From Campylobacter concisus (GTDB taxonomy: Bacteria > Campylobacterota > Campylobacteria > Campylobacterales > Campylobacteraceae), in NCBI RefSeq assembly GCF_003048615.2, contig NZ_CP049263.1:744001-808000 (forward strand): a DNA stretch of 64,000 nucleotides, written 5' to 3'. The translations under genes were made by a program, and so were the position numbers. The stretch's first letter is position 1. Each line of letters begins with the position of its first letter. The notes below the pieces were generated by a model that was not told the DNA's origin, did not search any database, and saw nothing but the letters and a program-made list of their open reading frames with translations. Below, in pieces: positions 36,969 to 46,384 of this stretch.

Positions 36969-37000
36969 AATCCCGGGTCGGAGCAATCTGATCCGGGATT
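36969..37000 (+). terminator. Terminator after porA
   Basis: Stem AATCCCGG / CCGGGATT (8 bp) with a 16-base loop able to pair further (GTC with GAT-side bases) is followed by TTTAAATTT. It starts 29 bases after the stop. A TATAAT (36966-36971) overlaps its left edge. Confidence 0.75.
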
Positions 37001-37032
37001 TTTAAATTTAGAGCAAAATTTCAAGGAAACTT

Positions 37033-37590
37033 ATGAAAAATATCAAAATTTCTTTTTTGGCGTGTTTTTTGGTGGCAAATGCCTTTGCAGCTTCTCAGGT
37101 TTATTATATAGAAGCTCGTGGTGAGTTTGGTAAAGAGCTTGCTGAAATGGCAAAAAAGCAGGCTAATGACAGAAATGAAAAAGTAAATGTCTATGTCGAT
37201 GAAGATCCAAGACGCTATAAAGACAATAGAATTTTAAAATTTGGCGTTGATAGAAAAGGTAGATATAGCGTCTCTTTAGGAAAAGAGCTTTATGAGAAAC
37301 AATGCGCTAGCTGCCATGGTGAAAGTGCGGAGAAAAGACCATTTGGCTCAACACCACTTAAAAACATGGATGCTAAAGATATAGAAGATAGCATCATCTC
37401 TTATAGAAGTGACTCAAGCTTTGGTGGTAGTGGTAAAAACGTGATGCAAAACCAAGCTAAGATCGTTTCAAACAATGATCTAGGTGCAATACTTGCTTAT
37501 CTAAAAGGTAAAGATGCACTTGCAGATCAAGATACAAACGAAAATAAACCAGTTTCAACCGAAACAAAGCAGGGCAGTTATTTAAGATAA
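37033..37590 (+). CDS. Periplasmic class I cytochrome c
   Basis: A signal peptide (about 1-19, ending NAFA) precedes a mature protein with one haem-binding motif CASCH (C91, C94, H95). The distal Met ligand is probably in the C-terminal part, where M147 in NVMQNQ is a candidate. The 60 residues before the haem domain form an extra N-terminal region rich in charged residues. It is followed 45 bases later by ccsBA, which attaches haem to such proteins, so the pair is functionally linked. The electron donor and acceptor are not evident. Confidence 0.87.
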   Translation: MKNIKISFLACFLVANAFAASQVYYIEARGEFGKELAEMAKKQANDRNEKVNVYVDEDPRRYKDNRILKFGVDRKGRYSVSLGKELYEKQCASCHGESAEKRPFGSTPLKNMDAKDIEDSIISYRSDSSFGGSGKNVMQNQAKIVSNNDLGAILAYLKGKDALADQDTNENKPVSTETKQGSYLR

Positions 37591-37635
37591 ATTTCACTTC
37601 GGTAGCTTTGCCACAATATAAATAAAAGGAAGCAG

Positions 37636-40600
37636 ATGTTAAATCCAAAAACATTATTTTTAAGTATGGGCTCAGCTATCGTTTTGATGATAATCTTTGC
37701 CGTAGCTAGTGGAGCCGCCACAATAATTGAGAGCAAAACCAGCACTGAAGCAGCTTGGTACTATGTTTATGGTGCTAGCTGGTTTGCGCTCATCCAACTA
37801 CTTCTTGGTATAAATTTAGCCTTCAATATCTTTAGATACAACCTAATCGATCCCAAAAAACTCCCATCTCTCATCTTTCACTTAGGTTTTATCGTCATCT
37901 TAATCGGTGCTGGCATCACAAGATATCTTGGTTTTGAAGCTGATATGCATATACGTGAAAACACCGCTTCAAACGTTGTTAGTACAAAGGTTTCGTATAT
38001 AAATTTAACAGCGCTTAACGACAAAGGCGAAGAGATCAGCTCGGCTATGCCTTTGGGACTTGCTGATGTGAAGAAGGGCTTTGATCTAAAGCTAAAAACA
38101 GCAGACGGTGAGGCTAGTTTAAAATTTAAAGAATTTGTGCCAAATGCAAGTTATAAATTTGTAAATGATGATAGCGGAAAGCCTGTCGTTGAATTTGTAG
38201 TATCAAACGAGAGCGAAAGCGAAGAGATATTTTTACTTGAAGAAGAAGAGGCAAGGGTTGGAGATATCAGCTTTATCTTTAATGCAAAACCAGATGAAAA
38301 TAAAAAATACGTTCTTTTTAGGCTAAATGATGGAAAATTCACTGTTACTTCAAATGCCGATCTTTCAAAATTTACTATGGCGGATAGCTCTAAAACTGAG
38401 CTAAAAGCTGGCAGTGTGAATGAATTTGGCACGGGCAGCTTATATACTATCTCAAATATAAATTTCGCTCCAAGACTAGTCTCAGCGCACGCTTCAAGAA
38501 AGCTAGTTAGCTCAAAGGATAGCGAGTTTAATGCGTTGATAGCTGAGCTAAACTACAAAGGTGAGAGTAAAGAGATGCATGTATTTTACAACCTAATGGA
38601 GCCTTCACGTATCGCCGTGGCTGGACAGAAATTTAATGCCTCATGGGGAGCTCAGCAGATAAAACTCCCATTTAGCCTCTATCTAAAAGACTTTGAGCTA
38701 AAAAGATATCCTGGCTCAAATTCGCCTATGAGCTACTCAAGTGAGGTTGTGGTAAAAGACGGCACGAATGATCCTGGGTTTGATTATAGAATTTATATGA
38801 ACCACGTGCTTGATTATGATGGATATAGATTTTTCCAAAGCTCATACGATACTGACGAGAAAGGTACGATCCTCTCTGTCAATAAAGACCCAGGCAAGAT
38901 CCCGACATATATCGGCTACTTTTTGCTAGGACTTGGCTTCTTGTTAAATGTCATAAACCCTAACAGCCGCTTTAGAAAGCTTGCAAAACTAATAGATAAT
39001 GAATCAACAAAAGGCGGTAAAAAAGTGGCTGCGCTCATAGCGGTCTTACTTTTGGGCTTAAATTTTAGCTCGCTAAAGGCTGAGGACTTCTTGCCACATA
39101 TCAGTAAAGAGCATGCTGACAAGCTTGCTAGACTCATCGTGCAAAGTCCAGATGGCAGGATGAAGCCATTTGATACGCTTAGTAAAGAGGTTTTAAACAA
39201 AATTCACAGAGGCGAGAGCATAGGTAGTCTAAATTCAAACCAAGCGATGCTTTCTATAATGGTAACGCCTGATTTTTGGCGAAATGAGAAGATCATCGCG
39301 CTTGGTCAGAGCAAGGAGCTAAAAAAAGAGCTAGGTGTCGATGAGAATGCAAGATACGCAAGCTTTGATGAATTTTTTAAAGCGACAAAAGATGGTGGAA
39401 GCGAGTATAAACTAACAAAATTTGCCGAGATAGCAAACCGCAAACACCCAGGCTCACGCAATACATTTGACAAAGATGTGATAAAGATCGACGAGAGACT
39501 AAATGTATTTTATATGATATTTATCGGTGAAATTTTCAAAATTTTCCCAAAACAAGATGATCCATCAAATTCTTGGTATTCGCCTGCTAGCGCGATGATG
39601 TACTTCTCGCCAAAAGAGGCTGAGCTAGTCGTTGGCATGATGAGAGATTACTTCTCAGCTGTTGATGCAGCCTCAAAGGATAATGACTGGAGCAAGGCAG
39701 ATGCGGCGCTTGAGAAAATTTCAGCCTATCAACACAAATACGGTGCTGCAGTCATGCCAAGCGAGAAAAAGATAGATATAGAAATTTTATTTAATAAATT
39801 TCAAGTATTTGACCGCTTGACACCGATATATCTTTTGGCTGGACTTGCGCTTTTGCTATTTGTTTTTGTCAAGATGCTAGCGCCAAAAGTGCAGATAAAT
39901 GGCATAGTTAAAGCTGTATATATTATAAATTTACTAGCTTTTCTTGCGCACACAGCTGGACTTGGTCTTCGCTGGTACATCGCTGAGCACGCCCCTTGGA
40001 GTAATGCCTACGAGTCGATGGTTTATATCGCTTGGGCGCTTGGTCTATCTGGCATCATCTTTGCAAAACGCAGTCCGATCGCACTTGCGCTTACATCTAT
40101 ATTAGCTGGTGTTACGCTATTTGTCGCGCACCTTAGCTGGATGGATCCGCAGATCACGACGCTTGTGCCTGTGCTTCAGAGCTACTGGCTAACTATCCAC
40201 GTCTCTATCATAACTGCAAGTTATGGATTTTTAGGCCTTTGTGCGTTGCTTGGTGGATTTACTTTGCTGCTTATCATCTTGCAAAATAAGAAAAAGCCAA
40301 ATGCAGAGATCGCACGCAATATCACTGAAGCGACACGTATAAATGAGATGGCGATGATACTTGGCCTTAGCTTACTTACGCTTGGAAACTTTTTAGGTGG
40401 CGTCTGGGCAAATGAGAGCTGGGGTAGATACTGGGGTTGGGACAGCAAGGAGACTTGGGCGCTAGTTTCGATCCTCGTCTATGCGGCAGTGCTTCACATG
40501 AGATTTATACCAAAGCTTAATAATCAATACGCATTTGCCGTTGCATCATTTTTTGCCTATTGGTCGATCATAATGACCTATTTTGGGGTAAATTTCTATC

Positions 40601-40731
40601 TAGCTGGCATGCACTCATACGCAGCTGGAGATCCGCTTCCGGTGCCTGATTTTGTCTGGATAAGCATCGTAGTGATGATAGCGATGAGCGTTCTTGCATT
40701 TACAAAACGCTCTCTTTGCACAAGGCTATAG
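37636..40731 (+). CDS. ccsBA: Fused cytochrome c synthetase CcsBA (system II)
   Basis: CcsBA exports haem and ligates it to CxxCH motifs in the periplasm. The single 1031-residue protein joins a ResB/CcsB part (helices and a large periplasmic domain, to about residue 700) and a ResC/CcsA part with many helices (about 725-1025). The haem-handling WWD motif reads WANESWGRYWGWDSKETWA. Natural fusion of the two halves is characteristic of Helicobacter, Campylobacter and relatives. It follows a cytochrome c gene and abuts the next small membrane protein gene with no spacer. Confidence 0.95.
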   Translation: MLNPKTLFLSMGSAIVLMIIFAVASGAATIIESKTSTEAAWYYVYGASWFALIQLLLGINLAFNIFRYNLIDPKKLPSLIFHLGFIVILIGAGITRYLGFEADMHIRENTASNVVSTKVSYINLTALNDKGEEISSAMPLGLADVKKGFDLKLKTADGEASLKFKEFVPNASYKFVNDDSGKPVVEFVVSNESESEEIFLLEEEEARVGDISFIFNAKPDENKKYVLFRLNDGKFTVTSNADLSKFTMADSSKTELKAGSVNEFGTGSLYTISNINFAPRLVSAHASRKLVSSKDSEFNALIAELNYKGESKEMHVFYNLMEPSRIAVAGQKFNASWGAQQIKLPFSLYLKDFELKRYPGSNSPMSYSSEVVVKDGTNDPGFDYRIYMNHVLDYDGYRFFQSSYDTDEKGTILSVNKDPGKIPTYIGYFLLGLGFLLNVINPNSRFRKLAKLIDNESTKGGKKVAALIAVLLLGLNFSSLKAEDFLPHISKEHADKLARLIVQSPDGRMKPFDTLSKEVLNKIHRGESIGSLNSNQAMLSIMVTPDFWRNEKIIALGQSKELKKELGVDENARYASFDEFFKATKDGGSEYKLTKFAEIANRKHPGSRNTFDKDVIKIDERLNVFYMIFIGEIFKIFPKQDDPSNSWYSPASAMMYFSPKEAELVVGMMRDYFSAVDAASKDNDWSKADAALEKISAYQHKYGAAVMPSEKKIDIEILFNKFQVFDRLTPIYLLAGLALLLFVFVKMLAPKVQINGIVKAVYIINLLAFLAHTAGLGLRWYIAEHAPWSNAYESMVYIAWALGLSGIIFAKRSPIALALTSILAGVTLFVAHLSWMDPQITTLVPVLQSYWLTIHVSIITASYGFLGLCALLGGFTLLLIILQNKKKPNAEIARNITEATRINEMAMILGLSLLTLGNFLGGVWANESWGRYWGWDSKETWALVSILVYAAVLHMRFIPKLNNQYAFAVASFFAYWSIIMTYFGVNFYLAGMHSYAAGDPLPVPDFVWISIVVMIAMSVLAFTKRSLCTRL

Positions 40732-41166
40732 ATGCTTCTTAAAGGCTTGATAGTCTTTTTTGTCTTTTTGCTTATAGTAGCCATTTGCGCGCTAGTCTAT
40801 CTTTTGCTAAAAAACAAAGATCATCAAGTCTTAACAAGAGGACTAGAAGCTGAGGGCGAAGAAGAGATCACGATCGAAAAGCTTGAAGAGCTTGCTAGCG
40901 ATAAAACTCTAAGCAAAAACGAGCTTTTCGAGCTTATACAAATTTTTGGAGAGAAATTTATAATACCAGCGAAAAAAAATCAGGTCGCTCCAAAAGAAGC
41001 TAGCAACTACATAAATTTTATAATCCTCATCTGCTCTCACCAAAATGCCGATGCAAAGCTTATTAACTTTTTAGACAAAGAGGCTAAAAAGAAAAATCCA
41101 AGCTATGTTGCAGAGATCGAAGATAGCGAGAGGATAGGCATAGAAAACCGCAAAAATCGCAGGTAA
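40732..41166 (+). CDS. Small membrane-anchored protein after ccsBA
   Basis: The 144-residue protein has one N-terminal membrane helix (about 4-26) and a charged, mostly helical cytoplasmic or periplasmic domain (TLSKNELFELIQIFGEKF, then ICSHQNADAK). I recognise no family beyond similar genes at this place in other campylobacters. Its ATG follows the ccsBA stop directly (TAG-ATG), so it should be co-translated. A role in cytochrome maturation is possible but rests only on position. The C terminus is very basic (NRKNRR). Confidence 0.75.
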   Translation: MLLKGLIVFFVFLLIVAICALVYLLLKNKDHQVLTRGLEAEGEEEITIEKLEELASDKTLSKNELFELIQIFGEKFIIPAKKNQVAPKEASNYINFIILICSHQNADAKLINFLDKEAKKKNPSYVAEIEDSERIGIENRKNRR

Positions 41167-41201
41167 ATTATGCTACTCTGTTTAAGGATGTTATAAATAT
41201 A

Positions 41202-43034
41202 TTAATCTAACGCTGGTTTTTGCTTTGCTTTGTCGTTTTTGAGCTTATCTTTTTTAGCTTCAAACTCAGCTATGACATTAGGATCTGGGAATAAATAGCC
41301 ATCTTCAACCATTAGATCAACGGCCTTTTTAAATGTCGGCAACGCACTTTGCGCACCAAAGTAGTAGTAAGGCTTTTTAGGATCTCTTGCTAAAACGCCT
41401 ATGGTGTAGCTGTTGCCTCTTGTGTCGTTTACGAAACCAAAAAATGAGCCGTTATAGGTGTTGCTATATCCGCCTTTGCCAGAAGCGATGTGTGCGGTGC
41501 CAGTTTTACCGCCTATCTCAAGACCTGGCGTAAATGCCTTTAAACCAGTGCCTTTTTCAACTGTTTTTATCAAAATTCTCTTCATTATCTTTGCGGTCTC
41601 TTGCGAGATGACCTGTGCTGGCTCTGCTTTTGGCAGATCGTAGCGCTTGCCGTTTCGCTCAAGATATGCCACCATGTGCGGTGTCACCTCGATGCCTTTG
41701 TTATTAAAGGTGTTATAGGCTTTTAAAAGCTGCATAAATGTCGCTTGAAGGCCGTATCCGTAGCTAACTGTCGCTTTATAGGTCGATGAGTTTAGTTTGG
41801 TAACCGTTGGCATCATGCCTACTTGCTCGTATGGCAGGTCGATGCCAGTCTTTCTTGAAAAGCCAAAATTTAAAAGCCCTTGATAAATTTGCGGACCATT
41901 TAGGCGTTCTACTAGCTGGATCATGCCGATGTTTGAGCTGTGCACGATGATGTCTTCAGCGCTCATAAAAGGCTCTGGGTGGGTATCTTTGATGATTCTT
42001 TTGCCTAGCTGATAGCGGCCGTTATAGGTATTTACTAGCTCAAAAGGATTTACCTTTTTTTCTTGAAGTAGTATGGAGAAGATAAATGGTTTAAAAACCG
42101 ATCCAACCTCGTATGCATACTCGCTTGCGCTTGAATTTAGCGCGCTGTAATCTTGCTTTCTTATATTTGATGGATCATATCTTGAGCTAGAAGCTAGGGC
42201 TAGAATTTCGCCATTTTTGCTATTCATTATGCAGATGATTAGCTCTTTTGCATCTAGAAATTCACGCTTTTCATCTAAAATTTGCTCTAGCTTGGTTTGA
42301 AATTTAAGCGGTACAGAAAGCACTGCGTTGTAGCCATCAACCCTCGTTGCTAAATTTGAATCGCTAGTTAAGATTATATTGTTGCCGATATCACGCGGGC
42401 CAAGGATTTTGGCGTTTTGTATCGGAGCTAAGTAGTCCTCGTAGTATCTCTCAAGCCCTTTTACGCCTTTGCTTTTGGTAAGTGCGTCGCTCTCTGTTTT
42501 GCTCACGTAGCCAATAGCTGGCGTTAGGGCGTCTTTTGACATAAATTTGCGGTTTTGACCGCTCTCCATTACGCGCATACCTTGAAATGAGGCAAGCCCA
42601 GTCTTTGGATCAAGGTATGAGATCAAAATGCCCTTGCGGTTTAGCTTTCTAGAGAGCTCCTGAAGATAGGTAGCGCCCTTTGCGTCGATGCTGTAAGAGA
42701 GCGTGACAAGGCCTTTTGTGCCATTTATGATCTTTCTTACTTTGTTTGGATCGTCGCCGCTGTAAAGCGAGTAGAGCTTAATGAACATCTCTTTTTTGTT
42801 TGGATCGATGTTTCTAGTGTCAAGCATCACTTTGTAGAGTTTTTGGCTTGATGAGATGCTAAAGCCGTCTTTCGTGACGATGTTGCCGCGGATTGCGGTA
42901 TTTACGTCGCTTGTTTGAAGCTTAGGAAGCTTTCGCTCGATGCTTGCTCTGTAAAATATAACAAGCACAAAGATTGAAATTCCAAAAGTAATTAATAAAA
43001 AAAGTATGGTTATTTTTGATTTTCTGGAATTCAT
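41202..43034 (-). CDS. pbpB: Class B penicillin-binding protein (FtsI/PBP2-type transpeptidase)
   Basis: This enzyme cross-links peptidoglycan in the periplasm. A single N-terminal membrane helix (about 8-28) is followed by a dimerisation domain and the transpeptidase domain. All active-site motifs are present: SVFK (S312 and K315), SSN (366-368) and KTGTA (510 onward). The Lys-rich C-terminal tail is unusual but short. It is the last gene of the flgB-flgC-fliE unit, 8 bases after fliE, a linkage known in Campylobacter. It is probably the division transpeptidase (FtsI), though an elongation role is not excluded. Confidence 0.9.
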   Translation of the reverse strand: MNSRKSKITILFLLITFGISIFVLVIFYRASIERKLPKLQTSDVNTAIRGNIVTKDGFSISSSQKLYKVMLDTRNIDPNKKEMFIKLYSLYSGDDPNKVRKIINGTKGLVTLSYSIDAKGATYLQELSRKLNRKGILISYLDPKTGLASFQGMRVMESGQNRKFMSKDALTPAIGYVSKTESDALTKSKGVKGLERYYEDYLAPIQNAKILGPRDIGNNIILTSDSNLATRVDGYNAVLSVPLKFQTKLEQILDEKREFLDAKELIICIMNSKNGEILALASSSRYDPSNIRKQDYSALNSSASEYAYEVGSVFKPFIFSILLQEKKVNPFELVNTYNGRYQLGKRIIKDTHPEPFMSAEDIIVHSSNIGMIQLVERLNGPQIYQGLLNFGFSRKTGIDLPYEQVGMMPTVTKLNSSTYKATVSYGYGLQATFMQLLKAYNTFNNKGIEVTPHMVAYLERNGKRYDLPKAEPAQVISQETAKIMKRILIKTVEKGTGLKAFTPGLEIGGKTGTAHIASGKGGYSNTYNGSFFGFVNDTRGNSYTIGVLARDPKKPYYYFGAQSALPTFKKAVDLMVEDGYLFPDPNVIAEFEAKKDKLKNDKAKQKPALD

Positions 43035-43042
43035 TCAATGGC

Positions 43043-43336
43043 TTAAATTTGCGTTCTTGAAATTTCTTTGTATGCGCTTAGCGCTTTGTTGCGAATTTCT
43101 AGCATAAGCTTCATGCTAGTCTCTGCCTTGCCTATCGCGATAGCTGCTTGGTGCAGGTCTTTTACCTCGCCAGTTGCAAGATCAGCTATGGCTTTATCGG
43201 CGTTTATTTGAACCTTGTTTAGCTCTTTTAAAGAGTCGTTTAGTGCGTTTTCAAAGCCGCCTTCTTCGCTCGCTTTTGCTATTTTGCTTGAATTTTCGTT
43301 TTTGTTTAACTTATCTAAATTTATGCTATTTATCAT
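43043..43336 (-). CDS. fliE: Flagellar hook-basal body protein FliE
   Basis: FliE joins the MS ring to the proximal rod. The 97-residue protein matches FliE in its C-terminal two thirds, including GFENALNDSLKELNKVQINAD and the MLEIRNKALSAYKEI segment. The N-terminal SINLDKLNKNEN part is variable. It has no cleavable signal, as it is exported by the flagellar type III apparatus. Its start touches the flgC stop, and the transpeptidase gene follows. Confidence 0.93.
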   Translation of the reverse strand: MINSINLDKLNKNENSSKIAKASEEGGFENALNDSLKELNKVQINADKAIADLATGEVKDLHQAAIAIGKAETSMKLMLEIRNKALSAYKEISRTQI

Positions 43337-43836
43337 TATGCTTGTCCTGAAATGAGTGATATCGCACTTTGTGCTATTGTTTTTGCGTTTTGAAATGACG
43401 CTACATTTGCTTGATAAGCCCTTGTTGCCTCGAGCAAGTCAGCCATTTCGATGACTGGGTTTATATTTGGAAATGCGACGTAGCCATTTGCATTTGCGTC
43501 TGGGTGGCTTGGGTCGTATTTTAGCTGAAAGTCCTTGTCATCGCGCACTACTTTATCTACGATCACGCTAGTTAGGGCAGGGTGAGCGTTTTTAGGTGAG
43601 CTTGGATCATCGAGTGGATTTTCATACTCAAGCAGACTTTGTGAGTTTTTAAGCTGATCGTTTAAAATTTTATCAAAGTTCATCTCTTTAAAGATGACCT
43701 CTTGTCTTCTGTAAGGACCGCCCTCAGCCGTTCTTGTGGTTTGAGCGTTTGCTATGTTTGAGCTGATGACGTTCATCCTGAAGCGTTGTGCGCTTAGTCC
43801 GTATCCGCTAATATCAAAATCATTTAAGTATGACAT
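43336..43836 (-). CDS. flgC: Flagellar basal-body rod protein FlgC
   Basis: FlgC is a proximal rod subunit. The 166-residue protein has the N-terminal FDISGYGLSAQRFRMNVISS segment with NIANAQTTRT, shared by axial proteins, and the C-terminal EMADLLEATRAYQANVASFQ helix. Two ATG codons are adjacent (43839 and 43836); AGGAGA lies only 2 bases from the first and 5 from the second, so I use the second. The ribosome-binding site overlaps the end of flgB. Confidence 0.95.
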   Translation of the reverse strand: MSYLNDFDISGYGLSAQRFRMNVISSNIANAQTTRTAEGGPYRRQEVIFKEMNFDKILNDQLKNSQSLLEYENPLDDPSSPKNAHPALTSVIVDKVVRDDKDFQLKYDPSHPDANANGYVAFPNINPVIEMADLLEATRAYQANVASFQNAKTIAQSAISLISGQA

Positions 43837-43844
43837 CATCTCTC

Positions 43845-44279
43845 CTAGTTCTTAGCACTTGCGTCTATTACGCTTTTAAAGATATTGCCCTGAGCCTTGT
43901 AAGCGCTATCAAGGGCGTTTATCATAACTGTATTTTTGCCCATTTCTGTTGTCTCAACATCAAGATCGACTGTGTTTTCATCGTTTCTAGCCATGTGGCC
44001 ATCGCGCAAGAAAATTTGAGCTGTGTCGCTTTTTGGAAAATCAACCGCAGCCATGTGTGCTTCGTTTGTTTTAGCTAAATTTAGTTTTTTGCTCTCTGAA
44101 ACGTTGTAAATTTCATTTGCTTTTTCTCTTAAAACATCTTCAAATCTTACATCTCTAGCCTTGTAAAATGGCGTATCAACATTTGCAAGGTTACCAGAGA
44201 TGAGCTTTTGGCGTAGTTCTCTGCCTGCAAGGGCTGATTCGACGAGTGGGCTAGATTTTGATCTATCTAAAACAAACAT
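43845..44279 (-). CDS. flgB: Flagellar basal-body rod protein FlgB
   Basis: FlgB is a proximal rod subunit, exported by the flagellar type III system. The 144-residue protein shows the axial motif LISGNLANVDTPFYKARDV near the N terminus and a C-terminal MINALDSAYKAQGNIFKSV helix. It is the first gene of the flgBC-fliE-pbp unit and is preceded by AAGGAC and a clear sigma54 promoter. Confidence 0.95.
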   Translation of the reverse strand: MFVLDRSKSSPLVESALAGRELRQKLISGNLANVDTPFYKARDVRFEDVLREKANEIYNVSESKKLNLAKTNEAHMAAVDFPKSDTAQIFLRDGHMARNDENTVDLDVETTEMGKNTVMINALDSAYKAQGNIFKSVIDASAKN

Positions 44280-44312
44280 TTAAAGTCCTTATAAAATTTC
44301 ACACATTTATAA

Positions 44313-44326
44313 GCAAATGATGTTCC
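44313..44326 (-). promoter_or_regulatory. Sigma54 promoter of the flgB operon
   Basis: Read on the minus strand the sequence is TTGGAACATCATTTGCTT, with GG and GC separated by exactly 10 bases, the required -24/-12 spacing for RpoN. Rod and hook genes are sigma54-dependent in Campylobacter. The predicted transcript start is about 20 bases before the flgB ATG. Confidence 0.8.
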
Positions 44327-44341
44327 AAATATAAGGCAAAT

Positions 44342-44938
44342 TTATTTTGTTTCATAGATTTTTGCCAAATCTTCTTTCATTTTTGTGACTTTTATGCCGC
44401 CAAGATAGTATTTAACTCCGTATTGTCCGCTATCTACGTCTGTTAAAATTTGATATTCGCCGTTTTTTATTACCACTTTAAAAGGCAGTGCGATCTCATG
44501 TTTGTATTCGATATCTCTTACGATTTGCTCGGCAAGCCTGTCATTTATCTTTTGATCATTTGTTATGAAGTAGTAGGCATTAAATTTTTGCATAAATTCA
44601 TGCAAAACATACTCATTTGTGACATTTTCAAAGTGAGTTAGTCCGATTAGCGTAAATTTATCTTTGTTTTCAAGCTGATATTTTGTAAGCTCGGCTGCCT
44701 CTTTTTGGCAAGGTGGGCAAAATGTGCCAAAAATGTCGATCATTAAAACCTTATTTTCATCATTTTTGATAGCAAAGCCATGATCTTTTCGAACTAAAGT
44801 AAGCTCCTTGCCGCTTACATCTACAAGCTTAATCTCTTCATTTGGACTAAATTCTTTAAAATTTGCACTGCTGCTCTCATCTTCGCCACAACCAAAAAAA
44901 GCAAATAAAGCGATTATTAAAACAAGTAAATTCTTCAT
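44342..44938 (-). CDS. TlpA-like thioredoxin-fold lipoprotein
   Basis: A lipoprotein signal with lipobox FFGC (Cys 17) is followed by a thioredoxin-like domain with the redox motif CPPC (C74 and C77) in IFGTFCPPCQ and a cis-Pro segment ALPFKV. It is therefore a periplasm-facing, membrane-anchored thiol-disulfide protein, of the type that keeps cytochrome c or other cysteines reduced. It is the last gene of the smpB unit, starting 8 bases after the smpB stop. An adjacent flagellar operon has its own promoter. Confidence 0.88.
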   Translation of the reverse strand: MKNLLVLIIALFAFFGCGEDESSSANFKEFSPNEEIKLVDVSGKELTLVRKDHGFAIKNDENKVLMIDIFGTFCPPCQKEAAELTKYQLENKDKFTLIGLTHFENVTNEYVLHEFMQKFNAYYFITNDQKINDRLAEQIVRDIEYKHEIALPFKVVIKNGEYQILTDVDSGQYGVKYYLGGIKVTKMKEDLAKIYETK

Positions 44939-44946
44939 CTTATCCC

Positions 44947-45402
44947 TTAAACATATCTTTTTATGGCAGCTCTTGCCTCTTTGTCTGCCTCGCGTCTTTT
45001 TAAAGTCTCGCGCTTATCGTGTAAATTTTTACCTTTTGCAAGGGCTAACCTTGCTTTTACGATGTTTTTATCGCTTAGATAAAGTGCTAAAACAACTAGA
45101 GCAAGCCCATCTTGTGAGACTTGACCGAAAATTTTATCGATCTGCTTTCTGTGCATCAAAAGTTTTCTGGCTGCTCGCTCGTTTGGACGAAATGCGCTGT
45201 GTGTGGTTTCAAGATAGCTAATATGGGCGTTTAGTAAGAAAAGCTCGCCCTTTATGACGCGCACAAAGCTATCTTTTAAATTTGCTCTGCCAGCCCTTAG
45301 AGCCTTGACCTCGCTACCTTTTAAAACGATACCAGCCTCAAAGGTCTCAAGTATGCTAAAGTCGTGCAAAGCTTTTTTGTTTTTTGCTAGATCTTTTATC
45401 AA
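44947..45402 (-). CDS. smpB: SsrA (tmRNA)-binding protein SmpB
   Basis: SmpB brings tmRNA to stalled ribosomes for tagging and release of the nascent protein. The 151-residue protein contains the conserved [20 protein letters not shown] segment, [15 protein letters not shown], and a basic C-terminal tail. It lies between ispE and a TlpA-like gene in a compact unit. The tmRNA gene itself is not in the window. An SspB-like gene lies in the same gene string at 49317-49766. Confidence 0.96.
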   Translation of the reverse strand: MIKDLAKNKKALHDFSILETFEAGIVLKGSEVKALRAGRANLKDSFVRVIKGELFLLNAHISYLETTHSAFRPNERAARKLLMHRKQIDKIFGQVSQDGLALVVLALYLSDKNIVKARLALAKGKNLHDKRETLKRREADKEARAAIKRYV

Positions 45403-45413
45403 AATTTTACCTT

Positions 45414-46157
45414 TTATTTTACGCTAAATACGCTACTGCCACTGCCGCTTAGAAATTTATCCCTAAACTCATTCATCTGTGGATAGAGCTTAAAGCATGG
45501 GGCAAAAAGATCGTTTAGCTCCTCGTTTTTATAAATTTCAAGTAACTCTTTGCTCTTTAAATTTTGCATCTTTTTTGCAGCATTAACGTCTATGTATTGT
45601 AAGAAATTGCTTCTAAATTCTTGATAAACCATCGGTGTGGAGCAAAAAACATTTGGCGTGAAGATATTTAAATTTGGTACTTCATCGTCAAATTCTTCTA
45701 TGATCTCGCCTATGCCGCTTACATTTGCTGCCTTGTAACCACTTACAAAAAAGGCCACATCTGCGCCGATTTTGGAGGCTATTTGCATCAAATTTTCGCG
45801 TTTTATATTTAAATTTAGCTCGTCATTTACCATAAGTAAAAAGGTGGCAGCGTTTGAACTGCCTCCTCCTAGACCAGCACCTATTGGGATTTGTTTGTTG
45901 ATGATGATTTTATGAGAGCTAAAAAACTCATCTAACTCGTTTGAAAAGCCAGCTCTTTTTAGCTCGTCCATCGCTTTTTGGATGATGTTTTCTTTTATCT
46001 CTTTGTTGTCGCATTCGATAGCAAAAGAATTTGATTTTTCAAAATAAATTTCATCAAAAAGCTGCTCGCAAAGAACAAAACGTGACAAAATTTCGTGGTA
46101 GTTGCCTCTGGTGCCAACTACCTTCAAAAATACGTTGATCTTTGCAAAGCTTTTCAT
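45414..46157 (-). CDS. ispE: 4-diphosphocytidyl-2-C-methyl-D-erythritol kinase
   Basis: IspE phosphorylates CDP-methylerythritol in the non-mevalonate isoprenoid pathway. GHMP-kinase signatures are present: the N-terminal [11 protein letters not shown] segment, the ATP-binding loop [14 protein letters not shown] and the C-terminal GSGSSVFSV glycine motif. At 247 residues it is somewhat shorter than E. coli IspE (283), as usual in this class. Its ATG overlaps the csrA stop by 4 bases. Confidence 0.95.
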   Translation of the reverse strand: MKSFAKINVFLKVVGTRGNYHEILSRFVLCEQLFDEIYFEKSNSFAIECDNKEIKENIIQKAMDELKRAGFSNELDEFFSSHKIIINKQIPIGAGLGGGSSNAATFLLMVNDELNLNIKRENLMQIASKIGADVAFFVSGYKAANVSGIGEIIEEFDDEVPNLNIFTPNVFCSTPMVYQEFRSNFLQYIDVNAAKKMQNLKSKELLEIYKNEELNDLFAPCFKLYPQMNEFRDKFLSGSGSSVFSVK

Positions 46158-46384
46158 TTCTCGATTTTTTTCGCAAGCTCGTGGATATCGGCTTCGCTTG
46201 CTTTTTTGGTGGCGTGGATATTTTCGTTTTTGATATCGTTTGCCAGCTCGCTTCTTAGTATCATTGTGTTGCGCGGGGCTTCGATACCAAGCTTAACGGT
46301 GCTTTTTGAGATACTTACTACGACGACTTTTATGTCGTTACCTAGTAAAATTTCTTCGTTTTCTTTTCTTGCTAAGATTAACAT
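46154..46384 (-). CDS. csrA: Carbon storage regulator CsrA
   Basis: CsrA is an RNA-binding repressor; in Campylobacter it controls flagellin translation with FliW. The 76-residue protein begins MLILARKENEEILLG, keeps the VKLGIEAPR segment and the RNA-binding R in ILRSEL, and has a Lys/Glu-rich C-terminal extension of about 15 residues. It overlaps truB by 7 bases and ispE by 4, so its level is set by a housekeeping operon. No fliW gene is in the window. Confidence 0.95.
   Translation of the reverse strand: MLILARKENEEILLGNDIKVVVVSISKSTVKLGIEAPRNTMILRSELANDIKNENIHATKKASEADIHELAKKIEK

Noticed and set aside
41458-41643. Short plus-strand frame antisense to the transpeptidase gene
   Set aside because: It has no ribosome-binding site and mirrors the codon pattern of the clear transpeptidase gene on the other strand.
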